A stretch of DNA of 64,000 bases, taken from positions 806,397 through 870,396 of the forward strand of contig NZ_MDKB01000001.1 in NCBI RefSeq assembly GCF_001715295.1, read 5' to 3'. The position numbers and the translations under genes are program-made. Positions within the stretch are counted from its first letter, which is position 1. Each line of letters begins with the position of its first letter. The notes under the pieces were generated by a model, which ran no database searches, was not told the origin of the DNA, and saw nothing but the letters and a program-made list of their open reading frames with translations. Below, in pieces: positions 33,100 to 41,594 of this stretch. The DNA is from Streptomyces griseus (lineage in GTDB: Bacteria; Actinomycetota; Actinomycetes; Streptomycetales; Streptomycetaceae).

Positions 33100-33939
33100 A
33101 TGCGTTCTCTGCGTGACGGACAGCGGCGCAGCCGGCCCGTTCACCCGGTGCGGGGCGGACACACCGGTGAGGCGCGCCACCACGGGACGCCGCGCGGACT
33201 TGCCATCGACCTGGGCAGCTCGGCGGCCCGTGCCTGGGTCCCCGGCCGAGGGCTCGTCGCCGGCTCCCCCTGGGACGACGGCACCGGCAGGCCGGTCCGG
33301 CGCGGCCGCATCGTCGATCCGGAAGCCTGCGGCAGACTGCTCCGGCACCTCGCCGACAGCACACTGGGCGAGGACCGCCACGGCAGCGTGATCGTCCTCA
33401 GCCACCCGGTCCTGGCCGGGCCGGAACACCGCGGCCTCGCGAGACAACTCCTCGCCGCGCTCGGCCCGTCCGGCGTGGTGGTCCTCAACAGCGCCCGGGC
33501 AGCCGCGGCGAGTGCCGGGCCCGGGTCCGGAGGACCGCTGCTCGTGGTCGACATGGGCGCCGAGCTGACCGAGGTCACTCTGCTCGTCGACGGGATGGTC
33601 GCCGACGCCCGTCAGGCCGAGACGGGCCTGAGCGATCTCGAACCGGCCGCGCTGCCCACCGAACTCGTCCGGAACGTGCTCGATATGATCATGGACATGT
33701 GGCGGCAGGACAAGCACGGAGCGGTACGCGGCGCGCTGCGCCGGGGCCCCGTGCTCACCGGAGGGGGCGCGCTGCGCCCCGATGTCACCCACCGCATCGC
33801 GGGACGTCTCGGTGTCCGGGTGCACCTCGGCGAGGACCCGTCGACCGCCGTCGTACGGGGCGCCGGGCTGATCCTGGACGCCGTGCTGCACTCCGCCGGT
33901 GCGCGCACGGTGTCCGCCCTCCTCGGCCGGCCGAGGTGA
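33100..33939 (+). CDS. Short, degenerate MreB-like actin-fold protein
   Basis: The 279-residue protein shows the actin/Hsp70 fold motifs: phosphate-1 AIDLGSSAARAWV, phosphate-2 VVDMGAELTEVTLL and adenosine VLTGGGALRPDV. Compared with MreB, the GGGT of phosphate-2 reads GAEL, the region that should hold the catalytic glutamate reads NSARAAAASA, and the roughly 70-residue subdomain IIB between TEVTLL and VLTGGG is missing. It is therefore unlikely to hydrolyse ATP or polymerise like MreB. S. coelicolor has a comparable short MreB homologue (SCO6166, from memory). ATG 33100 has GAGGGG very close; GTG 33061 is the alternative. Its stop overlaps the GTG of the next gene. Confidence 0.8.
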   Translation: MRSLRDGQRRSRPVHPVRGGHTGEARHHGTPRGLAIDLGSSAARAWVPGRGLVAGSPWDDGTGRPVRRGRIVDPEACGRLLRHLADSTLGEDRHGSVIVLSHPVLAGPEHRGLARQLLAALGPSGVVVLNSARAAAASAGPGSGGPLLVVDMGAELTEVTLLVDGMVADARQAETGLSDLEPAALPTELVRNVLDMIMDMWRQDKHGAVRGALRRGPVLTGGGALRPDVTHRIAGRLGVRVHLGEDPSTAVVRGAGLILDAVLHSAGARTVSALLGRPR

Positions 33940-34589
33940 GCCCCCTCCCGGGGGCACCCCGGGGGAACGCGCCCCCACGGGGGCGGCCGGACACACCGCG
34001 GCACCGGGTGCGCGACGTCCTCGCGACGTTGCTGCTCGCCGTCCTCACCGTCGTGGGCGGCGCACCCGCCGCCGCGGACGCCGTGCCCCCGCCGCGGGTG
34101 TTCACCGGGCACACGCCCGCATCTGTCACCTCTCCCGCCCCTGCCCCGGCACCGGCGACGGACGCCGTCCGGCGCGCCGAGGGCTCCGGCGTGCAGGCCC
34201 TCCCCGCCATCGCCCCACCGACCCCCTCGGTCTCCGCGCCACCGCGCCCTCCGGGTCTTCTGCCGGAGGCAGGCGTGCCCGAGGCGGCCCGGGTGGACGG
34301 TGCCGGGTGGTGGGCGGAGGCCGTTCCCGTTCCCGCCCCCCGGGCGGGTGCCGGCCGCCCGCACGCGCCGCACCACTTCCCCCCGCCCGCCCATGGCGCG
34401 CTGCCGCCCCGCACGCCCGGCCTGCTCGTACCGACCACCGTCCACCGGGGGCCGGCGGGCGCCGCCGTCCTCGTACCCGGCCGCACCGGGGCGGCGCTGC
34501 CCGGTGTGCGCGGTCCTCCCGGGTGCGGGGCCGGTCAGCCGGCCCCGCACCGGTCCTGCTCCACAGACCCGTCGTCCCGCGTCCTCTGA
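33936..34589 (+). CDS. Small secreted Pro/Ala-rich protein
   Basis: This 217-residue protein starts at a GTG overlapping the MreB-like stop codon (GTGA). Residues 1-24 are basic and flexible; residues 25-44 (RDVLATLLLAVLTVVGGAPA) are a good signal peptide core with AAADA as a likely cleavage site. The mature part is Pro/Ala/Gly-rich and low in predicted structure, with two cysteines near the C-terminus (GCGAGQ, SCSTD). No family is recognised. It sits between an actin-like gene and secDF in one probable operon, so it could be an exported envelope factor that depends on this SecDF. GTG 34008 is an alternative start. Confidence 0.68.
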   Translation: MSPLPGAPRGNAPPRGRPDTPRHRVRDVLATLLLAVLTVVGGAPAAADAVPPPRVFTGHTPASVTSPAPAPAPATDAVRRAEGSGVQALPAIAPPTPSVSAPPRPPGLLPEAGVPEAARVDGAGWWAEAVPVPAPRAGAGRPHAPHHFPPPAHGALPPRTPGLLVPTTVHRGPAGAAVLVPGRTGAALPGVRGPPGCGAGQPAPHRSCSTDPSSRVL

Positions 34590-34625
34590 GAGGAGGGCGG
34601 ACGGCGCCCTCCCGGAGGAATCCCC

Positions 34626-36938
34626 ATGACTCGCGCCACCACGGTGCGGGCGGTTCTGGCTGCCGCCGTACTGCTCGTCTCCGTGTTCATCACGTTGACC
34701 ATGTCACCCAGACTCGGCCTGGACCTCCAAGGGGGCACCCGCATGGTGCTCCAGGCCAAGGACTCGGACACCGCGAAGGCGGACCGGGCCGCCACCGACC
34801 GCACCCTCGAGGTGCTCCGCCGGCGCATCGACTCGCTCGGTGTCGCCGAACCGACCCTGACCCGTTCCGGTGAGGACCGGATCATCGTCGAACTGCCCGA
34901 CGTACAGGACCCGCGCGAGGCCGCCGACGTCCTCGGCAGGACCGCTCAGCTCACCTTCCACGCGGTCCGGGGACCGGGGACGGAGCAGAAGCCGGAAGGG
35001 GCCACGGAGAAGGACGGACCGACACTCCCCGACGAACAGGGCGGTCTGCTCTCCCTGGGCCCGGTGGCCCTCTCCGGCGCGGGTGTGAAGGACGCCTCGG
35101 CGACCTTCGACGCCCAGCAGGGCGCGGGATGGACCGTCTCGCTCGACTTCCACAAGGACGCCGGCAAGAAGTGGACGGCGCTGACCGGGGAAGCCGCCTG
35201 CAGCCCGGCCGGTGACGAACGGCGCCGGGTCGCGATCGTCCTCGACGGCAAGGTCATCTCCTCGCCCCAGGTCGATCCGTCGATCGGCTGCAAGGCCGGC
35301 CTGCCCTCCGGGTCCACCCAGATCACCGGCTCCTTCAGCGCCGAGGAAGCCCGCGATCTCGCCCTTCTCATCGAGGGGGGTGCCCTCCCCGTACCCGTGG
35401 AGATCGTCGAGCAGCGGACCGTGGGCCCGACACTGGGTGCCGCCGCCATCGACGCCAGTGCCAGGGCCGCCCTCATCGGCGCCGCGGCCACCGCCCTCTT
35501 CATCACTTTCATGTACCGGCTCTTCGGCGGTCTCGCCGCCCTCGCCCTGGCCGCGTACGGGGTGATCTCCTACGCCGCGCTCGTCGTCCTCGGTGTCACC
35601 CTGACCCTGCCCGGCCTCGCCGGGTTCGTCCTCGCGATCGGTATGGCGGTCGATGCGAACGTCCTCGTGTTCGAACGGGCCCGCGAGGAGAGCGCGGCCC
35701 ACCCCCAGCGGTCGCTGCGCTCCGCGCTGACCGCCGGGTTCCGCAACGCCTGGAGTGCGGTCGCCGACTCCAACGTCACCACCCTCATCGCCGCCGGCCT
35801 GCTCTTCTTCCTCGGTTCCGGACCGGTCAAGGGCTTCGGTGTGACCCTCGCCATCGGTGTCCTCGCCTCGATGTTCTCGGCGCTGGTCATCGCCCGCGCG
35901 CTCACCGAGACGGCGACGTACTCCCGCTTCGTACGCGACTACCGGGGCGTCAACGGCATCGCCCGGCCGGGACGCATCCGTACCTGGCTGACCGCGAGGG
36001 ATCCGCAGCTGTTCCGGTCGCCGCGCCGCTGGCTGCTGGTCTCGGCCGCCCTCGTCGCCGTCGCCGTCCTGGGCATCGCCCTGCGCGGAGTCAACCTGGG
36101 GGTGGAGTTCACCGGGGGCCGGCTCGTCGAGTACTCCACCAGCCGCCCCGTGGACGTCGACACGGCCCGTGAGACCATCGCCGCCGCCGGATTCGGCGAC
36201 GCGGAGGTCACCACCGCGGGTGAGAGCGACCTTTCCGTACGGACCGGGAAACTGGACAACGACGGGGAGCACGCCCTGCGGTCCGCCCTCGCCGCGGAAG
36301 GCGGTGAGACCACCAAGGTGCGCGACGAGCTGATCGGGCCCAGCCTCGGCGACGAGCTGCGGCGCAACGCCCTGATCGCGCTGGCCGTCGCCGTGTTCGT
36401 CCAACTCGCCTACCTGGCGGCCCGGTTCCGGTGGACGTTCGCCGTGGCCTCGGTCGGGGCGCTGGTCCACGACGTCGTCATCCTGGTCGGCGCGTTCGCC
36501 TGGCTCGGGCGCCCCGTCGACGGGATCTTCCTGGCCGCCCTGCTCACCGTCATCGGTTACTCCGTCAACGACTCGGTCGTCGTCTTCGACCGCGTACGGG
36601 AACTGTGGGCCAGGAGCCCGCGCACCCCCGTCGCCGACGTGGCCAACCGCGCCGTACTGCAGACCGTGCCGCGCACCGTCAACACCGGCATGGGCGCCCT
36701 GTTCATCCTGATCGCCCTCGCGGTGCTGGGCGGCGACTCGCTCGCCGACTTCGCCCTGGCCCTGCTCATCGGTATCTGCGTGGGCACGTACTCCTCGGTC
36801 ATGACCGCCGTCCCGGGTGCGCTCGTCCTGGAGAGGAGCCGCAAGGCCCCGCCCCCGGCCCGGAAACGGGGGCCGCGGCGTGCGCCCGGGTCCCCGCGGG
36901 CGCCCCGGGACCCGCTCGACAACGGCGCGCGCGTGTAG
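34626..36938 (+). CDS. secDF: Fused protein translocase subunit SecDF
   Basis: The 770-residue protein joins SecD and SecF. The SecD half begins with one membrane helix, LGLDLQGGTRMVL, and a periplasmic P1 region, then five helices including AIGMAVDANVLVFERAREE. The SecF half begins near residue 470 with VNLGVEFTGGRLVEYS and includes TVIGYSVNDSVVVFDRVRE. The paired aspartates in these helices carry the proton flow that powers late protein export. The C-terminus is a basic, Pro/Arg-rich tail. The ATG at 34626 follows GGAGGA. Streptomyces usually also has separate secD and secF next to ruvB, so this is probably an accessory copy (SCO6160-like, from memory). It is 36 bp after the secreted-protein gene. 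Confidence 0.92.
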   Translation: MTRATTVRAVLAAAVLLVSVFITLTMSPRLGLDLQGGTRMVLQAKDSDTAKADRAATDRTLEVLRRRIDSLGVAEPTLTRSGEDRIIVELPDVQDPREAADVLGRTAQLTFHAVRGPGTEQKPEGATEKDGPTLPDEQGGLLSLGPVALSGAGVKDASATFDAQQGAGWTVSLDFHKDAGKKWTALTGEAACSPAGDERRRVAIVLDGKVISSPQVDPSIGCKAGLPSGSTQITGSFSAEEARDLALLIEGGALPVPVEIVEQRTVGPTLGAAAIDASARAALIGAAATALFITFMYRLFGGLAALALAAYGVISYAALVVLGVTLTLPGLAGFVLAIGMAVDANVLVFERAREESAAHPQRSLRSALTAGFRNAWSAVADSNVTTLIAAGLLFFLGSGPVKGFGVTLAIGVLASMFSALVIARALTETATYSRFVRDYRGVNGIARPGRIRTWLTARDPQLFRSPRRWLLVSAALVAVAVLGIALRGVNLGVEFTGGRLVEYSTSRPVDVDTARETIAAAGFGDAEVTTAGESDLSVRTGKLDNDGEHALRSALAAEGGETTKVRDELIGPSLGDELRRNALIALAVAVFVQLAYLAARFRWTFAVASVGALVHDVVILVGAFAWLGRPVDGIFLAALLTVIGYSVNDSVVVFDRVRELWARSPRTPVADVANRAVLQTVPRTVNTGMGALFILIALAVLGGDSLADFALALLIGICVGTYSSVMTAVPGALVLERSRKAPPPARKRGPRRAPGSPRAPRDPLDNGARV

Positions 36939-36951
36939 CGCGCCCCGGTCT

Positions 36952-36981
36952 CCGGGCCGGCCGGGACCCCGGCCGGCCCGG
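36952..36981. terminator. Perfect 13-bp hairpin between convergent genes
   Basis: CCGGGCCGGCCGG (36952-36964) pairs perfectly with CCGGCCGGCCCGG (36969-36981) around a 4-nt loop. It lies just after secDF and before the convergent XRE gene, so it can serve both directions. Confidence 0.7.
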
Positions 36982-37026
36982 GGCGGACCGTCCGCCGCGG
37001 GGTGGTGGGCCGCCGGGCCCCGCCCG

Positions 37027-37836
37027 TCACGGCATGAGCGTGTGCAGGTGCTCCGCGGTGGCCCGGTCGGCCGGAAGGAACGTCTCGATGGCCAGCTCCG
37101 CCACGGTGACGTCCATCGGCGTGTTGAAGGTCGCGATGGACGAGAGGAAGGAGAGCTCACGCCCGCGGTGGGCGATCCGCAGGGGCAGCGCGAGCGAGGG
37201 CAGCCCCCCGCCCGCTCCGGTGGCCGGCCGGTCCTGCGGCGGGCCGGGGGCGGGGTAGGCCGCCACCTCGTCGTAGAGGGAGCGCAGTTCGGGGGAGCGG
37301 TGCAGGGCGATCTGCCGTTCCATCTGCGCGAGCAGATCGGCGCGCCACTCCGGCAGGTTGAGGATGCGCGGGGCCAGGCCCCCGGGATGCAGCGTGATCC
37401 GCATGGCGTTCAGCGGCGGGGTGAGAAGCTCCGGCGACACGCCTTCCAGCAGCAGCCGCATCCCCTGGTTCGCGGCCACCACGGTGTAGGTGGCGTCGAC
37501 GACCAGGGCCGGATAGGGCTCGTACCCCTGCAGCAGGCGCTCCAGCGCCGCGCGTACGGCGTCCATCGCCGGATCGTCGAGTGCCGTCTCCCCGAAGCGG
37601 GGCGCGTAACCGGCCACCACCAGCAGCGCGTTGCGTTCCCGGACCGGGATGTCCAGGTGCTCGGCCAGCCGCAGGATCATCTCCTCGCTGGGGCGCGCAC
37701 GGCCCGTCTCGACGAACGAGATGTGCCGGGCCGAGGAGTCCGCGCGCAGGGCCAGTTCCAGCTGGCTGATCCGTCGTTGCTCCCGCCAGCCGCGCAGCAG
37801 CGGCCCTACCCCCGTGTCGAGCGCGACAGTCGTCAT
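37027..37836 (-). CDS. MmyB-like XRE family regulator
   Basis: The 269-residue protein has an N-terminal Cro/C1-type helix-turn-helix (residues 10-65: LLRGWREQRRISQLELALRADSSARHISFVETGRARPS) and a C-terminal MmyB-like domain with YPALVVDATYTVVAANQGM, a PAS-like fold seen in many actinobacterial regulators. Members often control nearby oxidoreductases and may bind fatty acids or other small ligands. It is divergent from the pterin dehydratase gene at 37896 with only 59 bp between them, so both promoters overlap. Ligand unknown. Confidence 0.9.
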   Translation of the reverse strand: MTTVALDTGVGPLLRGWREQRRISQLELALRADSSARHISFVETGRARPSEEMILRLAEHLDIPVRERNALLVVAGYAPRFGETALDDPAMDAVRAALERLLQGYEPYPALVVDATYTVVAANQGMRLLLEGVSPELLTPPLNAMRITLHPGGLAPRILNLPEWRADLLAQMERQIALHRSPELRSLYDEVAAYPAPGPPQDRPATGAGGGLPSLALPLRIAHRGRELSFLSSIATFNTPMDVTVAELAIETFLPADRATAEHLHTLMP

Positions 37837-37895
37837 ACGGAGACCGTAGCGTCACGGGCACCGCTGTTCACACCGACCCAGACAGGAGCCGCCTG

Positions 37896-38201
37896 ATGGC
37901 CGCTGAACCGCTGTCCGCGCACGACATCGAGACCGCGCTGCGCGACCTGCCCGGCTGGCAGGTGGAGGGGGACCGGATCACCCGGACCTACCGGCTCCCC
38001 TCGCACTTCGCCGCGGCCGCGCTGACCGTCCACGTCGCGCGGATCCAGGACGAGATCGACCACCACTCCGACCTGACGCTGGGGTACAACACCGTGCGCC
38101 TGGCGGTGAACTCGCACGACGCGGGGGGCAAGGTGACGAGCAAGGACCTGGGGCTCGCCGGCCGGGTGGAGGCGATCGCCGCCGGGCACGGCGCCGAGTA
38201 A
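37896..38201 (+). CDS. phhB: 4a-hydroxytetrahydrobiopterin dehydratase
   Basis: The 101-residue protein has the length and motifs of pterin-4a-carbinolamine dehydratase: LPGWQVEGDRITRTYRLPSHFAAA, the catalytic region DEIDHHSDLTLGYNTVRLAV with the paired histidines, and HDAGGKVTSKDLGLAGRVE. It dehydrates the pterin made by aromatic amino acid hydroxylases so that it can be recycled. No hydroxylase gene is nearby. The ATG at 37896 follows AGGAG. A MITE-like element begins two bases after its stop codon. Confidence 0.9.
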   Translation: MAAEPLSAHDIETALRDLPGWQVEGDRITRTYRLPSHFAAAALTVHVARIQDEIDHHSDLTLGYNTVRLAVNSHDAGGKVTSKDLGLAGRVEAIAAGHGAE

Positions 38202-38202
38202 G

Positions 38203-38360
38203 GGCTGTCCCGCACTTCCCGGCGGGCGCGCGACGACAGCTACGGCACCTCGCCGCGTTGTCGGGACGGCCCCGTACATCCCGTATGCGGACGTCCCTCC
38301 GCCGTGCGATGCCCCGCATCCGACGCCGTGCGCCGATCCACCGGGAAGAGCGGGACAGCC
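38203..38360. mobile_element. MITE-like element with 20-bp terminal inverted repeats
   Basis: The left end GGCTGTCCCGCACTTCCCGG (38203-38222) and the right end CCGGGAAGAGCGGGACAGCC (38341-38360) are inverted repeats matching at 19 of 20 positions, enclosing a 118-bp non-coding core. The total of 158 bp and the absence of a transposase gene fit a miniature inverted-repeat transposable element. A clear target-site duplication is not visible. The remaining part of the gap to 38533 shows no gene. Confidence 0.6.
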
Positions 38361-38533
38361 TCAGCCAAGCACCCCCGTGACGTCGGACTGCGGGCGATCG
38401 GCTGCCCGGGGACGTGGCTGTCGCACCGCCTCCGCGTACGCGGAAAGGGTGCACCCGCCCCGCCCTCGCCACGGCCTCGGTGGCGGGGAACCGCGGTCGT
38501 CCGCCGGGCAGGTGGCATCGGACGGGTGGTGGC

Positions 38534-38569
38534 GGTGAGCCCCCGCCGCACGGGGAGGACGGGCTCACC
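38534..38569 (-). terminator. Hairpin after the aldo-keto reductase gene
   Basis: GGTGAGCCC (38534-38542) pairs with GGGCTCACC (38561-38569), and CCCCG with CGGGG can pair inside the loop. It is 28 bp past the stop of the minus-strand aldo-keto reductase gene. Confidence 0.55.
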
Positions 38570-38596
38570 CGGGGCGGAGGCTCCGTGCCGCGCCCG

Positions 38597-39430
38597 TCAG
38601 GCGCCGGCGTCGAACGTGGCCGGGTCGGCGCCGATGCGCTTGCCCTCGTCGAGGGCCGCGAACGCGGCCAGGTCGTCGGCGTCCAGCTCGAACCCGAACA
38701 CGTCCAGGTTCTCCACGATCCGTGACGGCGTCACGGACTTCGGGATCGCGACATGCCCGGTCTGCAGGTGCCAGCGCAGCACCACCTGGGCCGGGGTCCG
38801 GCCGTGCTTGTGGGCGATCGCCCCGACGGTCGGGCCGCCCAGCCCCTTGCCCTGCCCCAGCGGCGACCAGGCCTCGGTGACGATGCCGTGCCGGGCGTGG
38901 AAGGCACGGGCCTCCGCCTGCTGGAACTGCGGGTGCAGCTCGATCTGGTTGACCGCGGGGACGATGGACGTCTCGCCCATCAGCCGCTCCAGATGAGAGG
39001 GCAGGAAGTTCGACACACCGATGGACTTCGCCCGGCCGTCGGCGTGGATCCTCTCGAGGGCCTTGTACGTGTCGACGTAGGCGTCCTTGACCGGCAGCGG
39101 CCAGTGGATGAGGTAGAGGTCGACGTAGTCCAGGCCCAGCTTGTCCAGCGAGGCGTCGAAGGCGCGCAGCGTGGAGTCGAAGCCCTGGTCGGCGTTCCAC
39201 AGCTTGGTGGTGACGAACAGTTCCCCGCGCGGCACACCGGAGGCGGCGACGGCCTTGCCGGTGCCCGCCTCGTTCCCGTAGATCGCGGCGGTGTCGATGC
39301 TCCGGTACCCGGACTCGATGGCCGTGGTCACGGCCGTCGTCGCCTCGTCGTCCGGCACCTGCCAGACACCGAAGCCGAGCTGCGGCATCTCGAGGCCGTT
39401 GTTCAGGGTGATGGAGGGGACCTTGCTCAC
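38597..39430 (-). CDS. Aldo/keto reductase (2,5-diketogluconate reductase-like)
   Basis: The 277-residue protein fits the AKR5 group: PSITLNNGLEMPQLGFGVWQV, YRSIDTAAIYGNEAGTGKAV (catalytic D and Y), VTTKLWNADQG (catalytic K), YLIHWPLP (catalytic H), GVSNF and AIPKSVTPSRIVENLDVF for NADPH binding. It reduces aldehydes and ketones, with diketogluconate reductase as the classic name. GTG 39430 is chosen because AAGGA lies upstream and the fold begins there. It stands alone, 135 bp downstream of the acyl-CoA ligase stop codon on the same strand. Confidence 0.9.
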   Translation of the reverse strand: MSKVPSITLNNGLEMPQLGFGVWQVPDDEATTAVTTAIESGYRSIDTAAIYGNEAGTGKAVAASGVPRGELFVTTKLWNADQGFDSTLRAFDASLDKLGLDYVDLYLIHWPLPVKDAYVDTYKALERIHADGRAKSIGVSNFLPSHLERLMGETSIVPAVNQIELHPQFQQAEARAFHARHGIVTEAWSPLGQGKGLGGPTVGAIAHKHGRTPAQVVLRWHLQTGHVAIPKSVTPSRIVENLDVFGFELDADDLAAFAALDEGKRIGADPATFDAGA

Positions 39431-39565
39431 GAGCGGTCGATCCTTACGTCGTCGGTTGCTACTCCCCACGCCAACGATCGGCGAAGCCCGCACATTCCCG
39501 CCCACGGGCAGGTTCCGGATAGGAGGCGGGAACCCTCCTGCGCCGTCCGCGAAGACGCCGGGTAC

Positions 39566-41389
39566 TCAGCGGTAGAGCGCGTCGATCTCGGCGGCGTACG
39601 CCGTCTCGATCGCCTTCCGCTTCAGTTTCAGCGACGGTGTGAGCAGCCCGTGCTCCTCCGTGAACGGGTGGGCCAGGATACGGAACGTCCGGATGGACTC
39701 GGCCTGCGAGACGGCCGTGTTCGCGGCCACCACCGCCCGGCGCACCTCCATCTCCAGATCGGGGTCGCGCACCAGGGCCGCGGCTCGCATCGGCGTCCTG
39801 CCCTGCATGATCAGCCAGTGGTCGACCGACTCCTGATCGACGGTGACGAGCGCGGAGATGTACGGCCGGTCGTTGCCCACGACGACGCACTGCGCCACCA
39901 GCGGATGCGCGCGCACCCGTTCCTCCAGTGCGGCCGGGGACACGCTCTTGCCGCCGGACGTCACCAGGATCTCCTTCTTGCGCCCCGTGATCGTCAGGTA
40001 CCCGTCCTCGTCGAGGGAGCCCAGGTCACCGGTGGCCAGCCAGCCGTCCCGCAGCACGGCGGCGGTGGCCTCGGGGTCGCCCAGGTATCCGGAGAAGACG
40101 TTCGCGCCGTGCACCCAGACCTCCCCGTCCTGCGCGATGTGCACGGTCGAACCCGGGATCGGCCGGCCCACGGTGCCGTAGCGGGTGCGCTCGGGCGGAT
40201 TGGCCGTCGCCGCGGCGGTCGTCTCGGTGAGGCCGTACCCCTCGTAGACCGCGACGCCCGCCCCGGCGAAGAACAGGCCGAGCCGCCGTTCCATGCCGGA
40301 ACCGCCCGACATCGCGTGCCGCACCCGGCCGCCCATCGCGTCGCGGACCTTCTTGTAGACCAGCTTGTCGAAGAACTGGTGCTGCATGCGCAGCCCCGCG
40401 GAAGGACCGGGCCCGGTACCGAAGGACCGCTCCTCCAGCGCCTCCGCGTACTTCACCGCGATGTCGACGGCCTTGTCGAACGGTCCCGCGCGGCCCTCCG
40501 CCTCGGCCCTGCGCCGCGCGCCGTCGAAGACCTTCTCGAAGATGTACGGCACCGCCAGGATGAACGTGGGCCGGAAGGTCACCAGATCCGGCATCAGCGC
40601 CCTCGCCGACAGCTCCGGCTGGTGGCCGAGCTTGACCCGGCCCCGCAGCGCCGCGATCTCCACCATGCGGCCGAAGACATGGGCCAGCGGCAGGAAGAGC
40701 AGCGTGGCGGCCTCCTCGCCCGGCTTGGCGTGGAACACCGGGTGCCAGCGGCCGACCATGGTGTCGGCTTCGAACATGAAGTGGGCGTGCGTGATCACGC
40801 AGCCCTTTGGGCGGCCGGTGGTGCCCGAGGTGTAGATGACGGTCGCCACCGACTCGGGTGTCACCGCGCGCCGGTGCCGGTGCACCACCTCGTCGTCGAT
40901 CGGGGCCCCCGCCTCGACGAGCTCGGACACGGCGTCCGCGTCCAGTTGCCAGAGCCGTTCGAGCTGCGGCAGCCGGTCGATGACCGAGCCGATCGTCATC
41001 GCGTGGTCCTCGTGCTCGACCATGACGGCCGAGACCTGGGCGTCGTGCAGCATCCACAGGACCTGTTCGGCCGACGACGTCGGGTAGACCGGCACCGACT
41101 GGGCGCCCACCGTCCACAGCGCGAAGTCGAAGAGCGTCCATTCGTAGCGCGTACGGGACATGAGGGCGACCCGGTCGCCGAACCTGACGCCGTGCGCGAT
41201 CAGCCCCTTGGCGAGGGCCAGGACCTCGTCGCGGAAGGTGGCGGCGGAGACGTCCCGCCACTGTCCGTCCGCGTCCTTGCGGCCCAGGGCGACCCGGTGC
41301 GGATCGTCCTCGGCGTGGTCGAAGACGGCATCGGCGAGACCACCGACGTGAGGGGCGGCGGCCAGGGGTGGGACAGTGAACTCGCGCAA
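39566..41389 (-). CDS. Long-chain fatty-acid--CoA ligase (FadD15-like)
   Basis: The 607-residue protein is an adenylate-forming enzyme with the P-loop-like YTSGTTGRPKG, the middle motif YEGYGLTETTAA, GWLATGDLG and the C-terminal GRKKEILVTSGGK. It activates fatty acids to acyl-CoA through an acyl-AMP intermediate. A TTG at 41389 is chosen as start because AAGGAG lies about 7 nt before it and the family usually begins REF(T/S)VPP. There is no ATG nearby. It is monocistronic. Substrate chain length cannot be read. Confidence 0.9.
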   Translation of the reverse strand: MREFTVPPLAAAPHVGGLADAVFDHAEDDPHRVALGRKDADGQWRDVSAATFRDEVLALAKGLIAHGVRFGDRVALMSRTRYEWTLFDFALWTVGAQSVPVYPTSSAEQVLWMLHDAQVSAVMVEHEDHAMTIGSVIDRLPQLERLWQLDADAVSELVEAGAPIDDEVVHRHRRAVTPESVATVIYTSGTTGRPKGCVITHAHFMFEADTMVGRWHPVFHAKPGEEAATLLFLPLAHVFGRMVEIAALRGRVKLGHQPELSARALMPDLVTFRPTFILAVPYIFEKVFDGARRRAEAEGRAGPFDKAVDIAVKYAEALEERSFGTGPGPSAGLRMQHQFFDKLVYKKVRDAMGGRVRHAMSGGSGMERRLGLFFAGAGVAVYEGYGLTETTAAATANPPERTRYGTVGRPIPGSTVHIAQDGEVWVHGANVFSGYLGDPEATAAVLRDGWLATGDLGSLDEDGYLTITGRKKEILVTSGGKSVSPAALEERVRAHPLVAQCVVVGNDRPYISALVTVDQESVDHWLIMQGRTPMRAAALVRDPDLEMEVRRAVVAANTAVSQAESIRTFRILAHPFTEEHGLLTPSLKLKRKAIETAYAAEIDALYR

Positions 41390-41594
41390 TGACCTGCTCC
41401 TTGTGGCGCTCCGCACAGCGCCGCGACGCTACCCCACGTGGGGCGGCCGCGGGAGGGTCCGAAGTCTCCGGAAAACATCACATCCGCACAGGCCGGCCAC
41501 GGAATACCGGCCCAGATGGGCAAGGCCCGGGCACGGTTCTGACTTTCGGGTAAGTAAGCGGCGCCGGAATCTCCACCGAATCTGTACGCGGCTC

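Noticed and set aside
34704..37160. A long minus-strand open frame opposite secDF
   Set aside because: Same artefact; SecDF motifs are on the plus strand and the antisense translation is low complexity.
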